Below are positions 29,362 through 36,689 of a DNA stretch of 64,000 nt, piece after piece. This DNA comes from Multivorans sp965232105 (lineage in GTDB: Bacteria; Acidobacteriota; Thermoanaerobaculia; Multivoradales; Multivoraceae): positions 2,976,001 to 3,040,000 of the forward strand of contig OZ246956.1 in assembly GCA_965232105.1 (NCBI GenBank), written 5' to 3'. The notes beneath the pieces are model-generated. The model was not told the origin of the DNA. It saw nothing but the letters and a program-made list of their open reading frames with translations, and ran no database searches. A program made the translations under genes and the position numbers. Within the stretch, counting starts at the first letter, position 1; each line of letters starts with the position of its first letter.

Positions 29362-30345
29362 ATGAGGAGAGGACCTCGTGCCGGCGTGATCGGCGCCGGC
29401 GTGATGGGGCGCCATCACGTCCGCCTGCTCACGGATTTGCTGGGCCCCGGGTCGGTGTTCGTGATCGATGCGGACCCGGCCGTAGCCGGAAGCGTGGCCG
29501 CCGAGCACGGCGCCGCGGTGGTCGGCGGACTCGCAGAGATGTCACGGACCGTCGATGCTGCCGTGGTCGCCGTGCCGACGGTCGACCACCTCGATGTGGC
29601 GGCGCACCTGCTCGAGGCCGGCGTTCACGTCCTGGTGGAGAAGCCGATCGCGGTCGACCTTCTGGAGGCCGACGCGTTGATTGCGGACGCGGCGGTGCGG
29701 AATGTGGTTCTGGCGGTGGGTCATGTCGAGTTCTACAATCCTGCCGTTCAGAAGCTCCTGGCCTCGGGTCATGGGCCGCGCTTCGTCGAGGTCGAACGGC
29801 TGTCGCCCTTCAGTCCTCGCAGCCTGGATGTGGATGTGGTGCTGGATCTGATGATTCACGACCTGCAGATCCTTCATGCCCTCGATCCGAGTCCGGTCCG
29901 TGAAGTGCGGGCGGTCGGGATCGACGTCTTGTCGGACCGTGTGGACATCGCGGACGCCCGGATCGAACTCGAGTCGGGCTGTGTCGCGAACCTGACCGCG
30001 TCGCGCGTGTCCGCGGAGCGGGTGAGGCAGTTGCGCGTGTTCTTCGAGGACCGGTACCACTCGCTTGACTACCAGGAGCAGACCGTGCGGGGATTCCGCA
30101 GAGTGCGGGGCGACGGCGCCGGTACGGGAGCCGTGGTCTCCCCGGCGTCGGCCGGCGGACCGGCCGGGCGCATCGTGCCGGCGGATCTCGAGGTGGAAAG
30201 CGGCGAGCCGCTGCGCCTGGAGCTGGAAGCGTTTCTCAACCGCTGCGCCGGCCGACCGGTGCCGCTCGTCGACGGCGAGGCGGGCCGGCGGGCGCTCGAG
30301 ACGGCGCTGCGGGTCAACTCGGCGATCTCCGGAAGGGACAGATGA
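29362..30345 (+). CDS. Gfo/Idh/MocA family oxidoreductase, possibly GnnA-like
   Basis: NAD(P)-dependent sugar oxidoreductase fold, 327 residues. Rossmann motif GVIGAGVMGRHHVRLL at the N-terminus, the family EKP signature (VHVLVEKPIAVDL, about 92) and the C-terminal-domain motif VLDLMIHDLQIL, where His could be catalytic. Position directly after lpxA recalls GnnA, which oxidises the 3-OH of UDP-GlcNAc before GnnB transamination to give diamino lipid A. No gnnB-like aminotransferase lies in the window, so this remains a hypothesis; UDP-sugar modification in general is equally possible. ATG start; 4-nt ATGA overlap with mtnP. Confidence 0.85.
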   Translation: MRRGPRAGVIGAGVMGRHHVRLLTDLLGPGSVFVIDADPAVAGSVAAEHGAAVVGGLAEMSRTVDAAVVAVPTVDHLDVAAHLLEAGVHVLVEKPIAVDLLEADALIADAAVRNVVLAVGHVEFYNPAVQKLLASGHGPRFVEVERLSPFSPRSLDVDVVLDLMIHDLQILHALDPSPVREVRAVGIDVLSDRVDIADARIELESGCVANLTASRVSAERVRQLRVFFEDRYHSLDYQEQTVRGFRRVRGDGAGTGAVVSPASAGGPAGRIVPADLEVESGEPLRLELEAFLNRCAGRPVPLVDGEAGRRALETALRVNSAISGRDR

Positions 30346-31235
30346 GCGGGGAGGCACACACGGTAGGCATTGTCGGCGGTTCGGGCCTCTACGGCATGCC
30401 GGAGCTCGAGGTGCACGAGGAACGCGCGATCGCAACACCGTTCGGCAACCCCTCCGAGGTCTTCGTGCTGGGCGAGTTGAGCGGCCGACGGGTCGCTTTC
30501 CTGGCCCGTCACGGGCGCGGCCACCGCATCCTGCCCAGCGAATTGAACTTTCGCGCGAACATCTATGCCTTCAAGACCCTGGGCGCGGAGAGGTTGATTT
30601 CGCTGTCGGCCGTCGGCTCGCTCCGGCGCCGCTATCAACCCACCCATATCGTCGTGCCGGACCAGTTCATCGACCGGACGCGGCACCGGCCGGACACCTT
30701 CTTCGGCAACGGGCTGGCGGCCCACGTGGCGTTCGGCGACCCGATCTGTCCGGCGCTGATGAAGATCTGCGCCGAGCAGTCCGCCGCGGCCGGGGCCGTG
30801 GTCCATCGCGGCGGCACCTACGTGTGCATGGAGGGCCCCCAGTTCTCGACCCGCGCCGAGTCGTTCATGCACCGCGGCTGGGACGCGGACGTGATCGGCA
30901 TGACGAACCTCCAGGAGGCCAAGCTCGCACGCGAGGCGGAGATCTGTTACTCCACACTTGCCCTGATCACGGACTACGACTGCTGGCACGAGGAGGAAGA
31001 GGACGTCACGGTGGACGCCGTCCTCGCCGTGCTGCAACAGAACGCCCGCACGGCGCAGGCCGCGGTGGCCCGGATCGTCGCGGCGCTGCCGGAGGAACGG
31101 CAGGAGGGATCGTGTCCCTGCGCCAATGCGTTGGAACACGCGATCATCACCGATCCGTCGGCGATCCCGGCCTCGGTTTTGCGCGACCTGGATCCGATCG
31201 TCGGCAGGGTCCTGCGCCGAGGCGACAACACTTGA
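30342..31235 (+). CDS. mtnP: S-methyl-5'-thioadenosine phosphorylase
   Basis: Cleaves methylthioadenosine, a by-product of polyamine synthesis, to adenine and methylthioribose-1-phosphate. 297 residues. Characteristic blocks: VGIVGGSGLYGMPEL, FLARHGRGHRILPSELNFRA, SAVGSLRRRYQPTHIV, VCMEGPQFSTRAES, the substrate motif DVIGMTNLQEAKLARE and ITDYDCWH. These favour MTA phosphorylase over a general PNP. ATG in a 4-nt overlap with the oxidoreductase. Three genes downstream is apt, which would reuse the adenine released. Confidence 0.93.
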   Translation: MSGEAHTVGIVGGSGLYGMPELEVHEERAIATPFGNPSEVFVLGELSGRRVAFLARHGRGHRILPSELNFRANIYAFKTLGAERLISLSAVGSLRRRYQPTHIVVPDQFIDRTRHRPDTFFGNGLAAHVAFGDPICPALMKICAEQSAAAGAVVHRGGTYVCMEGPQFSTRAESFMHRGWDADVIGMTNLQEAKLAREAEICYSTLALITDYDCWHEEEEDVTVDAVLAVLQQNARTAQAAVARIVAALPEERQEGSCPCANALEHAIITDPSAIPASVLRDLDPIVGRVLRRGDNT

Positions 31236-31257
31236 CCGGCAAGGAGCGGGACCCGAA

Positions 31258-32025
31258 GTGACGCGACTGCTGCTGACGAACGACGACGGTGTGGGCGCCG
31301 CGGGACTGACCTGTCTGGCGGCGGCGCTCGACAGGGCTGCGACGACAATCGACTACCAGGTCGTGGCACCCCTGCATGAACAGAGCGGGTGCGGACAAGC
31401 CCTGACGCTGTTCCGGCCGCTGCGCGCCAGGACGGTTCGGGAAGGTTGGTTCTCGGTCGACGGTACGCCGTCCGACTGCGTCAATGTCGGCGTGCACGCG
31501 CTGCTTGACCGGCCCCCCGATCTGCTCGTCTCGGGCATCAACAACGGCGTCAATCTTGGCGACGACGTGACCCACAGCGGCACGGTCGGCGCCGCCCTCG
31601 AGGGCAGGCTGCTCGGCATACCGGCGATCGCTTTCTCGCAGGAGTACCGCAAGGCCCAACCCGCGGATATGGAACGCGCCGCGGGTCTGGCGGCGCGCGC
31701 GATCGTGTCCTTGCTCGAGCAGGGCATCCCGGACCGGATGCTTCTCAACGTGAACTTTCCGTTCGATCCTCCGCGCGGCGTCAGGATCGCGAGGCTCGGC
31801 CGCCGTCCGTATCGCAACTCGGTGGTGCAGCAGGACGATCCCCGCGGCGGATCGATGTACTGGCTGGTCGGGAAGCCGGAACCGGAACGCCATGACGACA
31901 CGGACGCCGCGGCGGTTCGCGACGGGTACATCTCGATCACACCGCTCAGCGCCGACCTGACCGACCGGGAGGCGATCACGGAGGGGGACGGCGTCTTGCC
32001 GGGTCTGCTCGGAGCGCTTCGTTGA
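31258..32025 (+). CDS. surE: 5'/3'-nucleotidase SurE
   Basis: Metal-dependent survival protein that dephosphorylates nucleoside monophosphates. 255 residues from GTG 31258, which has AAGGAGCGG upstream. The metal site is at the N-terminus (LLLTNDDGVGAAGL, Asp8-Asp9). Other blocks are VVAPLHEQSGCGQALTL, VDGTPSDCVNVGVH and SGINNGVNLGDDVTHSGTVG. The C-terminal dimerisation segment with ISITPLSADLTDREAI is complete. The stop TGA sits in a TTGA overlap with pcm; surE-pcm adjacency is conserved in many bacteria. Confidence 0.95.
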   Translation: MTRLLLTNDDGVGAAGLTCLAAALDRAATTIDYQVVAPLHEQSGCGQALTLFRPLRARTVREGWFSVDGTPSDCVNVGVHALLDRPPDLLVSGINNGVNLGDDVTHSGTVGAALEGRLLGIPAIAFSQEYRKAQPADMERAAGLAARAIVSLLEQGIPDRMLLNVNFPFDPPRGVRIARLGRRPYRNSVVQQDDPRGGSMYWLVGKPEPERHDDTDAAAVRDGYISITPLSADLTDREAITEGDGVLPGLLGALR

Positions 32026-32708
32026 AGACGGGCGGGGAGAGGGCGGACGGCGCCTACCGCTTTCCTCGCGGGCGTATGGTGACGAAGCTCGTCAAGGAGT
32101 ACGGCCTGCGGGATGAGCGGGTGCTCGCGGCTCTGGAACGGGTGCCGAGGCACCTGTTCGTGCCGGAGCACCTGGTCAACGACGCGTACAGCGACCGGGC
32201 GCTGCCGATCGGTTGCGAGCAGACGATTTCCCAGCCCTACATCGTCGCGCGGATGACGGCGGAGCTCGATGTGAGGGACGAGGATTCGGTCCTCGAGATC
32301 GGCACCGGATCGGGCTACCAGACGGCGATCCTGGCGACGTTGGCGCGTCGCGTCTACAGCATCGAGAGGGTGGGCCAGTTGGCCCGGCAGGCGATCGGCC
32401 GAATCCAGGCACTTGGGCTTCCCAACGTGAAGATCCAGGTCTTCGATGGCACGGTCGGCTGGAGCAGCGCCGCGCCGTTCGATCGCATCCTGGTTGCCGC
32501 GGCGGCGCCCCGGGTTCCGGACGCGCTTCTCGATCAACTGTCGCCGGGTGGCCGTTTGGTCATTCCGGAGGGAGACCAGCACGAGCAACGGCTGATCGCC
32601 TACCGGAAGCACCAGAACGGTGTCGTCACGCGCCACATCGGCGAAGCGGTGCGTTTCGTGCCCCTGATTGGCCGGCACGGCTGGAAGACGAAGGAGGCTA
32701 CGCCCTGA
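32022..32708 (+). CDS. pcm: Protein-L-isoaspartate O-methyltransferase
   Basis: SAM-dependent repair enzyme for isomerised Asp/Asn residues in aged proteins. 228 residues if started at TTG 32022 (overlapping surE); an in-frame ATG at residue 19 (MVTKLVKEYGLRDERVL) is a good alternative. Family motifs: VPRHLFVPEHLVNDAYSDRALPIG, TISQPYIVARMTAEL, SAM motif I VLEIGTGSGYQTAILA (about 90), and RILVAAAAPRVPDALLDQLS. The C-terminus ends shortly after the usual RFVPLIG. Operonic with surE. Confidence 0.93.
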   Translation: MKTGGERADGAYRFPRGRMVTKLVKEYGLRDERVLAALERVPRHLFVPEHLVNDAYSDRALPIGCEQTISQPYIVARMTAELDVRDEDSVLEIGTGSGYQTAILATLARRVYSIERVGQLARQAIGRIQALGLPNVKIQVFDGTVGWSSAAPFDRILVAAAAPRVPDALLDQLSPGGRLVIPEGDQHEQRLIAYRKHQNGVVTRHIGEAVRFVPLIGRHGWKTKEATP

Positions 32709-32724
32709 CCTGGAGAAGGCTGCG

Positions 32725-33273
32725 ATGGAATCAGACGCGATGAAACCAGGCAGCGGGAACCGACTGAAGAACTGGATTCGGGAAGTGCCCGATTTCCCGA
32801 AGCCGGGAATCCTGTTCAAGGACATCACGACGCTGCTCAAGGAGCCGGCCGCATTGCGCGAGGCGGCCGACCTTCTCGCCGCGCGGTTTGCCGACCGGCG
32901 CGTCGACCAGGTCGTCGGCATCGAAGCGCGGGGCTTCATCTTCGCGCCGCTCGTCGCGTATCGACTGAACGTCGGCTTCGTGCCGGTGAGGAAGCCCGGA
33001 AAGCTGCCCGCAGCGACGGCGGCTCGTAGCTACGAACTCGAGTACGGCAGCGACGCGCTCGAGATGCACGTGGACGGTCTCGGCTGCGGCGACCGGGTGG
33101 CCCTGGTCGACGATCTGCTGGCTACCGGAGGCACGGCGAGAGCGGCCGCCGACCTGGTCGAGTCGGTTGGCGCCCGGGTCGAGGCCGTCGGATTCGTCGT
33201 CGAACTGACCTACCTCGAAGGCAGGCGGCGCCTCGAAGGCTACGACGTGGTTGAATCGCTGGTCCGTTACTGA
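32725..33273 (+). CDS. apt: Adenine phosphoribosyltransferase
   Basis: Converts adenine and PRPP to AMP. 182 residues from ATG 32725 (GGAGAAGG upstream; another ATG at residue 6). Family pattern IREVPDFPKPGILFKDIT, VVGIEARGFIFAPLVAY, RKPGKLP, the acidic ELEYGSDALEMHVD, and the PRPP-binding loop VALVDDLLATGGTARAA (about 126). Complete at the C-terminus. Probable end of the transcript from lpxD; a short GC hairpin (33281-33286/33292-33297) follows, but without a T-tract. Functionally linked to MtnP. Confidence 0.95.
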   Translation: MESDAMKPGSGNRLKNWIREVPDFPKPGILFKDITTLLKEPAALREAADLLAARFADRRVDQVVGIEARGFIFAPLVAYRLNVGFVPVRKPGKLPAATAARSYELEYGSDALEMHVDGLGCGDRVALVDDLLATGGTARAAADLVESVGARVEAVGFVVELTYLEGRRRLEGYDVVESLVRY

Positions 33274-33335
33274 GATCCTTGGCGGCTCGGGGCCGCCCGG
33301 ACGGAAAGTAGCGGCAATCGACGCGGCACCACTCA

Positions 33336-33412
33336 GCGCCTGTAGCTCAGCGGGATAGAGCGGTGGATTCCTAATCCACAGGTCGGGGGTTCGAGTCCCT
33401 CCAGGCGCACCA
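33336..33412 (+). tRNA. tRNA-Arg (anticodon CCT)
   Basis: 77 nt with encoded CCA. Acceptor stem GCGCCTG (33336-33342) pairs with CAGGCGC (33402-33408), discriminator A, CCA 33410-33412. D arm GCTC/GAGC; anticodon stem GTGGA/TCCAC with loop TTCCTAA, hence anticodon CCT reading AGG. T arm GGGGG/CCCTC with TTCGAGT loop and one G-T wobble. All invariant loop residues are present. Confidence 0.95.
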
Positions 33413-33441
33413 TTTCTTGCCGGTCAGGTGAATGGCCCGGC

Positions 33442-33490
33442 AGATTCCCAATCAACAGGCAAGGGGGTTCGAGTCCCTCCAGGCGCACCA
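33442..33490 (+). pseudogene. Partial duplicate of the tRNA-Arg 3' half
   Basis: 33463-33490 is identical over 28 nt to the tRNA 3' end (33385-33412), including CCA. Upstream the match decays (GATTCC-AATC-ACAGG is still recognisable, with a 1-nt insertion), and the anticodon stem no longer pairs. A third fragment, CAGGCGCACC, follows at about 33496-33505. No 5' half is present, so it is not a functional tRNA. Such 3'-end copies are typical of tRNA attachment sites. Confidence 0.75.
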
Positions 33491-33510
33491 CCTTTCAGGC
33501 GCACCGCCCC

Positions 33511-33696
33511 TCAGTCTTCGATCTCGCGCTTCGACTTGTCTTCGGCCTCGTCTTCGCCGGGCTCGTTCAGGCCGCGCTTGAAGTTCCGGATACCAGCGCC
33601 AAGGCCTCCCGCCAGCTTGGGAATGCGGCTGGCTCCGAAGATCAGGACGATGATCGCGAAGACGATCAGCAGTTCGCCAATTCCCAGGGTCGGCAT
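33511..33696 (-). CDS. tatA: Twin-arginine translocase subunit, TatA/E family
   Basis: Pore-forming subunit of the Tat system for folded proteins. 61 residues from the ATG at 33696, chosen because it gives the standard short periplasmic N-terminus MPTLGIGELL; upstream frame is not Tat-like. One TM helix (about 7-22, ELLIVFAIIVLIFG), hinge FGASRIPKL in place of the usual FGPKKLPEL, an amphipathic helix LAGGLGAGIRNFKRGL, and an acidic tail. A Glu near residue 8 is the polar TM residue. tatC is not nearby. Divergent from the TPR gene. Confidence 0.9.
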   Translation of the reverse strand: MPTLGIGELLIVFAIIVLIFGASRIPKLAGGLGAGIRNFKRGLNEPGEDEAEDKSKREIED

Positions 33697-33806
33697 CTTG
33701 GGTGCTCCAGGTGGTTGAGTGGCGTTGCCGGATGACCGGGTCCTCCAGCGAGAACGCCTGAGACCAAGTCTGCCACAGCGGCGCACTTTGCGCCCGTTTG
33801 CCGGGT

Positions 33807-33833
33807 TTGCGGGGAGTCAAGGGCTGCTAAGGT
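33807..33833 (+). promoter_or_regulatory. Possible promoter before the TPR gene
   Basis: TTGCGG (33807-33812) and TAAGGT (33828-33833) resemble -35 and -10 boxes with a shorter than ideal 15-nt spacer. The start codon follows 26 nt later after a GAGGAGGG ribosome binding site. Confidence 0.3.
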
Positions 33834-33859
33834 TTGCGCCGCCTGAGGAGGGTCTTGCA

Positions 33860-34708
33860 ATGAGCCGTCTGACACGAGAGGAGATTCGGCGCGACGAGGT
33901 GCGCGAAGCGGTTTTCTCGGCTTCCGCGTGGTTCGCCGAGCACGTTCGGCAGATTCTGATCGGGATCGCAGCAGTGATCGCCGTTGTCCTGGGCGTCGTG
34001 CTGTTCCTCAACTACCAGGATCGCCGGGAGGCCGACGCGAGCTTCCAGCTCAGTGAAGCCCTCAAGGTCTACCGGGCAGATATCGACGAGCCGGAGACGG
34101 ACGCCATCGACGATCTCTTCGGTACGCCGCCGGACAGCGCGCCGGGCGAGGAACAGGCCGAGAGCGCCGAGGCGGAACCGGAGGAACCCGTTGCGCAAGG
34201 GGAGGGCGACGACGTCCTCAGCTTTGCTTCCGAGGCGGAGCGGCGGGTCGCGGCGCGGGCCGCGCTCGAGGCGGTGCGGGAAAGCTACGGTTCAACCGCT
34301 TCCGGTCGACTGGCTTCCGTCTATCTGGGCCAGATCGCCGCGGACGAGGGCGACACCGCGACGGCGCGTGAGCTCTGGACCGGCTATCTCGAGACGAGCG
34401 GCGGAGACCATGCGCTGGCCGTGAGCCTGCAGTTGAACCTGTACAGCCTCGACCGCGCCGAGGGTCGGGGAGAGGAACTTGCGGCCGAGCTCCGTGGCGC
34501 GGTGGCGACGGAAACGTCCAACCTGCCGAAGGATGTACTTCTGTTCGAGCTCGCCTCGACCCTGGAGCAGCTCGGTGACGAGGAGGGCGCTCGGGAGACC
34601 TTCCGGCGCATCGTCGACGAGTACCCGGACAGCGGCTACGCGATCAGGGCCCGGCAGCAGCTCGGGCCGGAACCCGCCGCCGCGAGTCCGTTCAGTTTCG
34701 GCGGCTAG
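33860..34708 (+). CDS. Membrane-anchored tetratricopeptide-repeat protein (YfgM-like)
   Basis: 282 residues; ATG 33860 with GAGGAGGG upstream. A cytoplasmic N-terminus of about 30 residues is followed by a single TM helix (ILIGIAAVIAVVLGVVLFLN, about 33-52), an acidic linker of about 50 residues rich in Glu/Pro/Ala, and TPR-like helical pairs (about 125-270; e.g. RLASVYLGQIAADEGDTATA, ASTLEQLGDEEGARETFRRI). The layout matches YfgM-type ancillary SecYEG/periplasmic chaperone factors, but sequence alone does not prove this. Divergent from tatA. Confidence 0.8.
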   Translation: MSRLTREEIRRDEVREAVFSASAWFAEHVRQILIGIAAVIAVVLGVVLFLNYQDRREADASFQLSEALKVYRADIDEPETDAIDDLFGTPPDSAPGEEQAESAEAEPEEPVAQGEGDDVLSFASEAERRVAARAALEAVRESYGSTASGRLASVYLGQIAADEGDTATARELWTGYLETSGGDHALAVSLQLNLYSLDRAEGRGEELAAELRGAVATETSNLPKDVLLFELASTLEQLGDEEGARETFRRIVDEYPDSGYAIRARQQLGPEPAAASPFSFGG

Positions 34709-34785
34709 CAGCGTGGGCGGCAGGAAGACGGCGGGCCCAATGTTCCGCGGCGCACGCTGACAGGGCGCGGCCGGTATCCCGCCCC

Positions 34786-36054
34786 ATGGCTACGCCCTAC
34801 GGCATTCTGAACCGGATGCGCCAGTGGCGGAAGCTGACCCGCGACGAGGTGTGGTCCGTCGTCGCGGGAGCGGCCGACGGGAGCTGGTCGGACGTGCACC
34901 TTGCCGCTTTCCTCATGGCCGCCGCGATGCGGGGTCTCGATCCCGACGAGACGCGGGAGTTGACCCTGGCGATGCTCGAGTCCGGCGACCGGTGGGTGCT
35001 CGCCGAGGAGTTCGGCCCGCTCGTCGACAAGCACTCGACCGGCGGAGTCGGCGACACAGTCAGCCTGATCGTTCTGCCCGTGCTCGCCGCGTGCGGCGTG
35101 CCCGCCGCCAAGCTCACCGGCCGTTCCCTGGGCCACAGCGGCGGCACCGCCGACAAGCTGGAGAGCATCCCCGGCCTGCGGCTCGAACTGGACCGGGCCG
35201 GGACTCTCGGCCTGCTCGAGCGTTTCGGCATGGCGATCGGCATCGCGACCGCGGGCATCGCGCCGGCCGACAAACGCCTGTACGGCCTGAGGGACCGGAC
35301 CTCGACCGTGAGTTCCATTCCGCTCGTCGTCGGCAGCATCCTCTCGAAGAAGCTCGCCCTGGGCGCGTCCGGCATCGTGTTCGACGTGAAGACCGGTAAC
35401 GGGGGCTTCTTTCCCGACGCCGAGGACACCCGCGCGCTCGCGTCCGGCCTGGTTTCGATCAGCGCCGCCTGCGGCACGCCGGCCGACTGTGTCCTGAGCG
35501 ACATGAGTCAGCCCCTCGGCCGCTGGGTCGGCCACGCCGCCGAAGTGCGAGAGGCACTGGACTTCCTCGGCGGGGACGGCGACCCGCGATTGTTCGAAGT
35601 GGTGGTAGCGGTCTGCAGGAAAGCAGCCCGCCTGGGCGGCAAGGAGATGTCTCGGATGGATGTCGATGCGGCGATCGCCTCCGGCGCCGCCCATCAGAAG
35701 CTCGTCGACTGGGCCGGCGCCCAGGGCGCCGAGCCCGGCTGGATCGACGCCCTCGACCTGGCGCCCGTCGAAGCCGTGGTCACCGCCTCCGGGTCGGGTT
35801 TCCTGGAGGCCGTCGACTGCCGCCGGATCGGCAACGCGTTCGCCGACGCCTGCCGCCCCGACCGCGACCCGAACAGGATCGACCACGCGGTCGCCCTTCG
35901 GTACGACGTCCGCCTCGGCCAGAAGGTCGAACGAGGCCAGGAACTCGCACGGTTGTACGTCCGGCGCGACCCGGAGGCGCTGCAGCGTGAAGTCGAGGCG
36001 GCGCTACTGATCGGAGAGGAAACCGAGCCGCCGCCAGCCGTGGCGGAGGGCTGA
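34786..36054 (+). CDS. Thymidine phosphorylase / pyrimidine-nucleoside phosphorylase
   Basis: Phosphorolysis of thymidine/deoxyuridine (and possibly uridine) for pyrimidine salvage. 422 residues with all domains: N-terminal helical MATPYGILNRMRQWRKLTRDE, phosphate-binding DKHSTGGVGDTVSL, the family signature KLTGRSLGHSGGTADKLES (about 109), KKLALGASGIVFDVKTGNGGFF, and the C-terminal barrel-sandwich domain (RYDVRLGQKVERGQELARLY). Whether it is DeoA-type or Pdp-type cannot be decided. No Shine-Dalgarno sequence is evident before the ATG. Codon use matches neighbours. Confidence 0.92.
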   Translation: MATPYGILNRMRQWRKLTRDEVWSVVAGAADGSWSDVHLAAFLMAAAMRGLDPDETRELTLAMLESGDRWVLAEEFGPLVDKHSTGGVGDTVSLIVLPVLAACGVPAAKLTGRSLGHSGGTADKLESIPGLRLELDRAGTLGLLERFGMAIGIATAGIAPADKRLYGLRDRTSTVSSIPLVVGSILSKKLALGASGIVFDVKTGNGGFFPDAEDTRALASGLVSISAACGTPADCVLSDMSQPLGRWVGHAAEVREALDFLGGDGDPRLFEVVVAVCRKAARLGGKEMSRMDVDAAIASGAAHQKLVDWAGAQGAEPGWIDALDLAPVEAVVTASGSGFLEAVDCRRIGNAFADACRPDRDPNRIDHAVALRYDVRLGQKVERGQELARLYVRRDPEALQREVEAALLIGEETEPPPAVAEG

Positions 36055-36108
36055 ATGGCCTTGGCCGAGGATGGTGGGCGGTGGTTGCGCGGTCAGGCGC
36101 TCGGTCGT

Positions 36109-36139
36109 ACGGTAGGGGGTGAACCCTGCGTTCTACCGT
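36109..36139 (+). other. Hairpin over the translation-start region of a small gene
   Basis: ACGGTAG (36109-36115) pairs with CTACCGT (36133-36139), with an inner GGG-TGAA-CCC. It ends 10 nt before the ATG at 36150 and abuts the GGAG ribosome binding site. Confidence 0.45.
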
Positions 36140-36149
36140 GGAGACGACG

Positions 36150-36335
36150 ATGACCCTGAACGCCAAGAACGAAGAGAACCGCCGTTTCGCGCGCGATGAA
36201 CGCCGTCGCTACCTGAATGCGCGGGTGGAGGAGTTACTGGCCATTGGTCGCCGCTGCGCCGGGTCGCTGCAGCCGGGCCCTTCGGCCGTCGAGCACGGGG
36301 ACCTGCTCTACGACGACCACGGTTTGCCGGGGTGA
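36150..36335 (+). CDS. Small hypothetical protein (61 aa)
   Basis: ATG 36150 with GGAG about 7 nt upstream; a GTG 12 nt earlier is in frame. The product is highly charged and helical at first (NEENRRFARDERRRYLNARV) and ends GDLLYDDHGLPG, an ending reminiscent of small antitoxin-type proteins, though no family is assigned. Its TGA overlaps the GTG at 36332 (GTGA), the arrangement used by coupled gene pairs elsewhere in the window. A possible two-gene accessory module with the frameshifted frame downstream. Confidence 0.5.
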   Translation: MTLNAKNEENRRFARDERRRYLNARVEELLAIGRRCAGSLQPGPSAVEHGDLLYDDHGLPG

Positions 36336-36615
36336 TTGTCCGGCCGCCGGCAGCAGGGCAGTTCGCGAGTTGGTCCAGGTGGCGGATTGCCATGTGCGGG
36401 GCAGAGGGAGGCACCGAGGGCCCCGGGCAAAGGGGGTTCTCCTCTACGCCACCCTTGGTGGGAGCTTCAAGTACGAGTGCGAACTGAACGGCTATTCGCT
36501 CGAGGTTCGGTCGCTCGATCTCGGGCAGCGTTGGCCAGACCTCCGCCACGACGTGAGTTGCTTTGCCGCGGAACTCGCGGACGCGACCGGCGCAAGAGTG
36601 CGCTCGGCAGCCTGA
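36332..36615 (+). pseudogene. Probable frameshifted small gene coupled to the 61-aa gene
   Basis: GTG 36332 opens MIVRPPAAGQFASWSRWRIA in one frame. From about 36430 the coding-like signal moves to another frame, reading GVLLYATLGGSFKYECELNG, then RWPDLRHDVSCFAAELADAT and stopping at 36615. The switch falls in the G/C-rich run around 36418-36436. Third codon positions are GC-rich on this strand downstream of the switch. A single-base indel, real or from assembly, would restore a protein of about 94 residues. No family is recognised; the antisense frame over the same bases is a weaker alternative. Confidence 0.35.
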
Positions 36616-36689
36616 AGGGACAGCAAGAGGACGACTTGGCCGCGTTGGCCCGCGTGGCGGTCCGGGTCGGCGGCCGAATCCCGCAGGCC

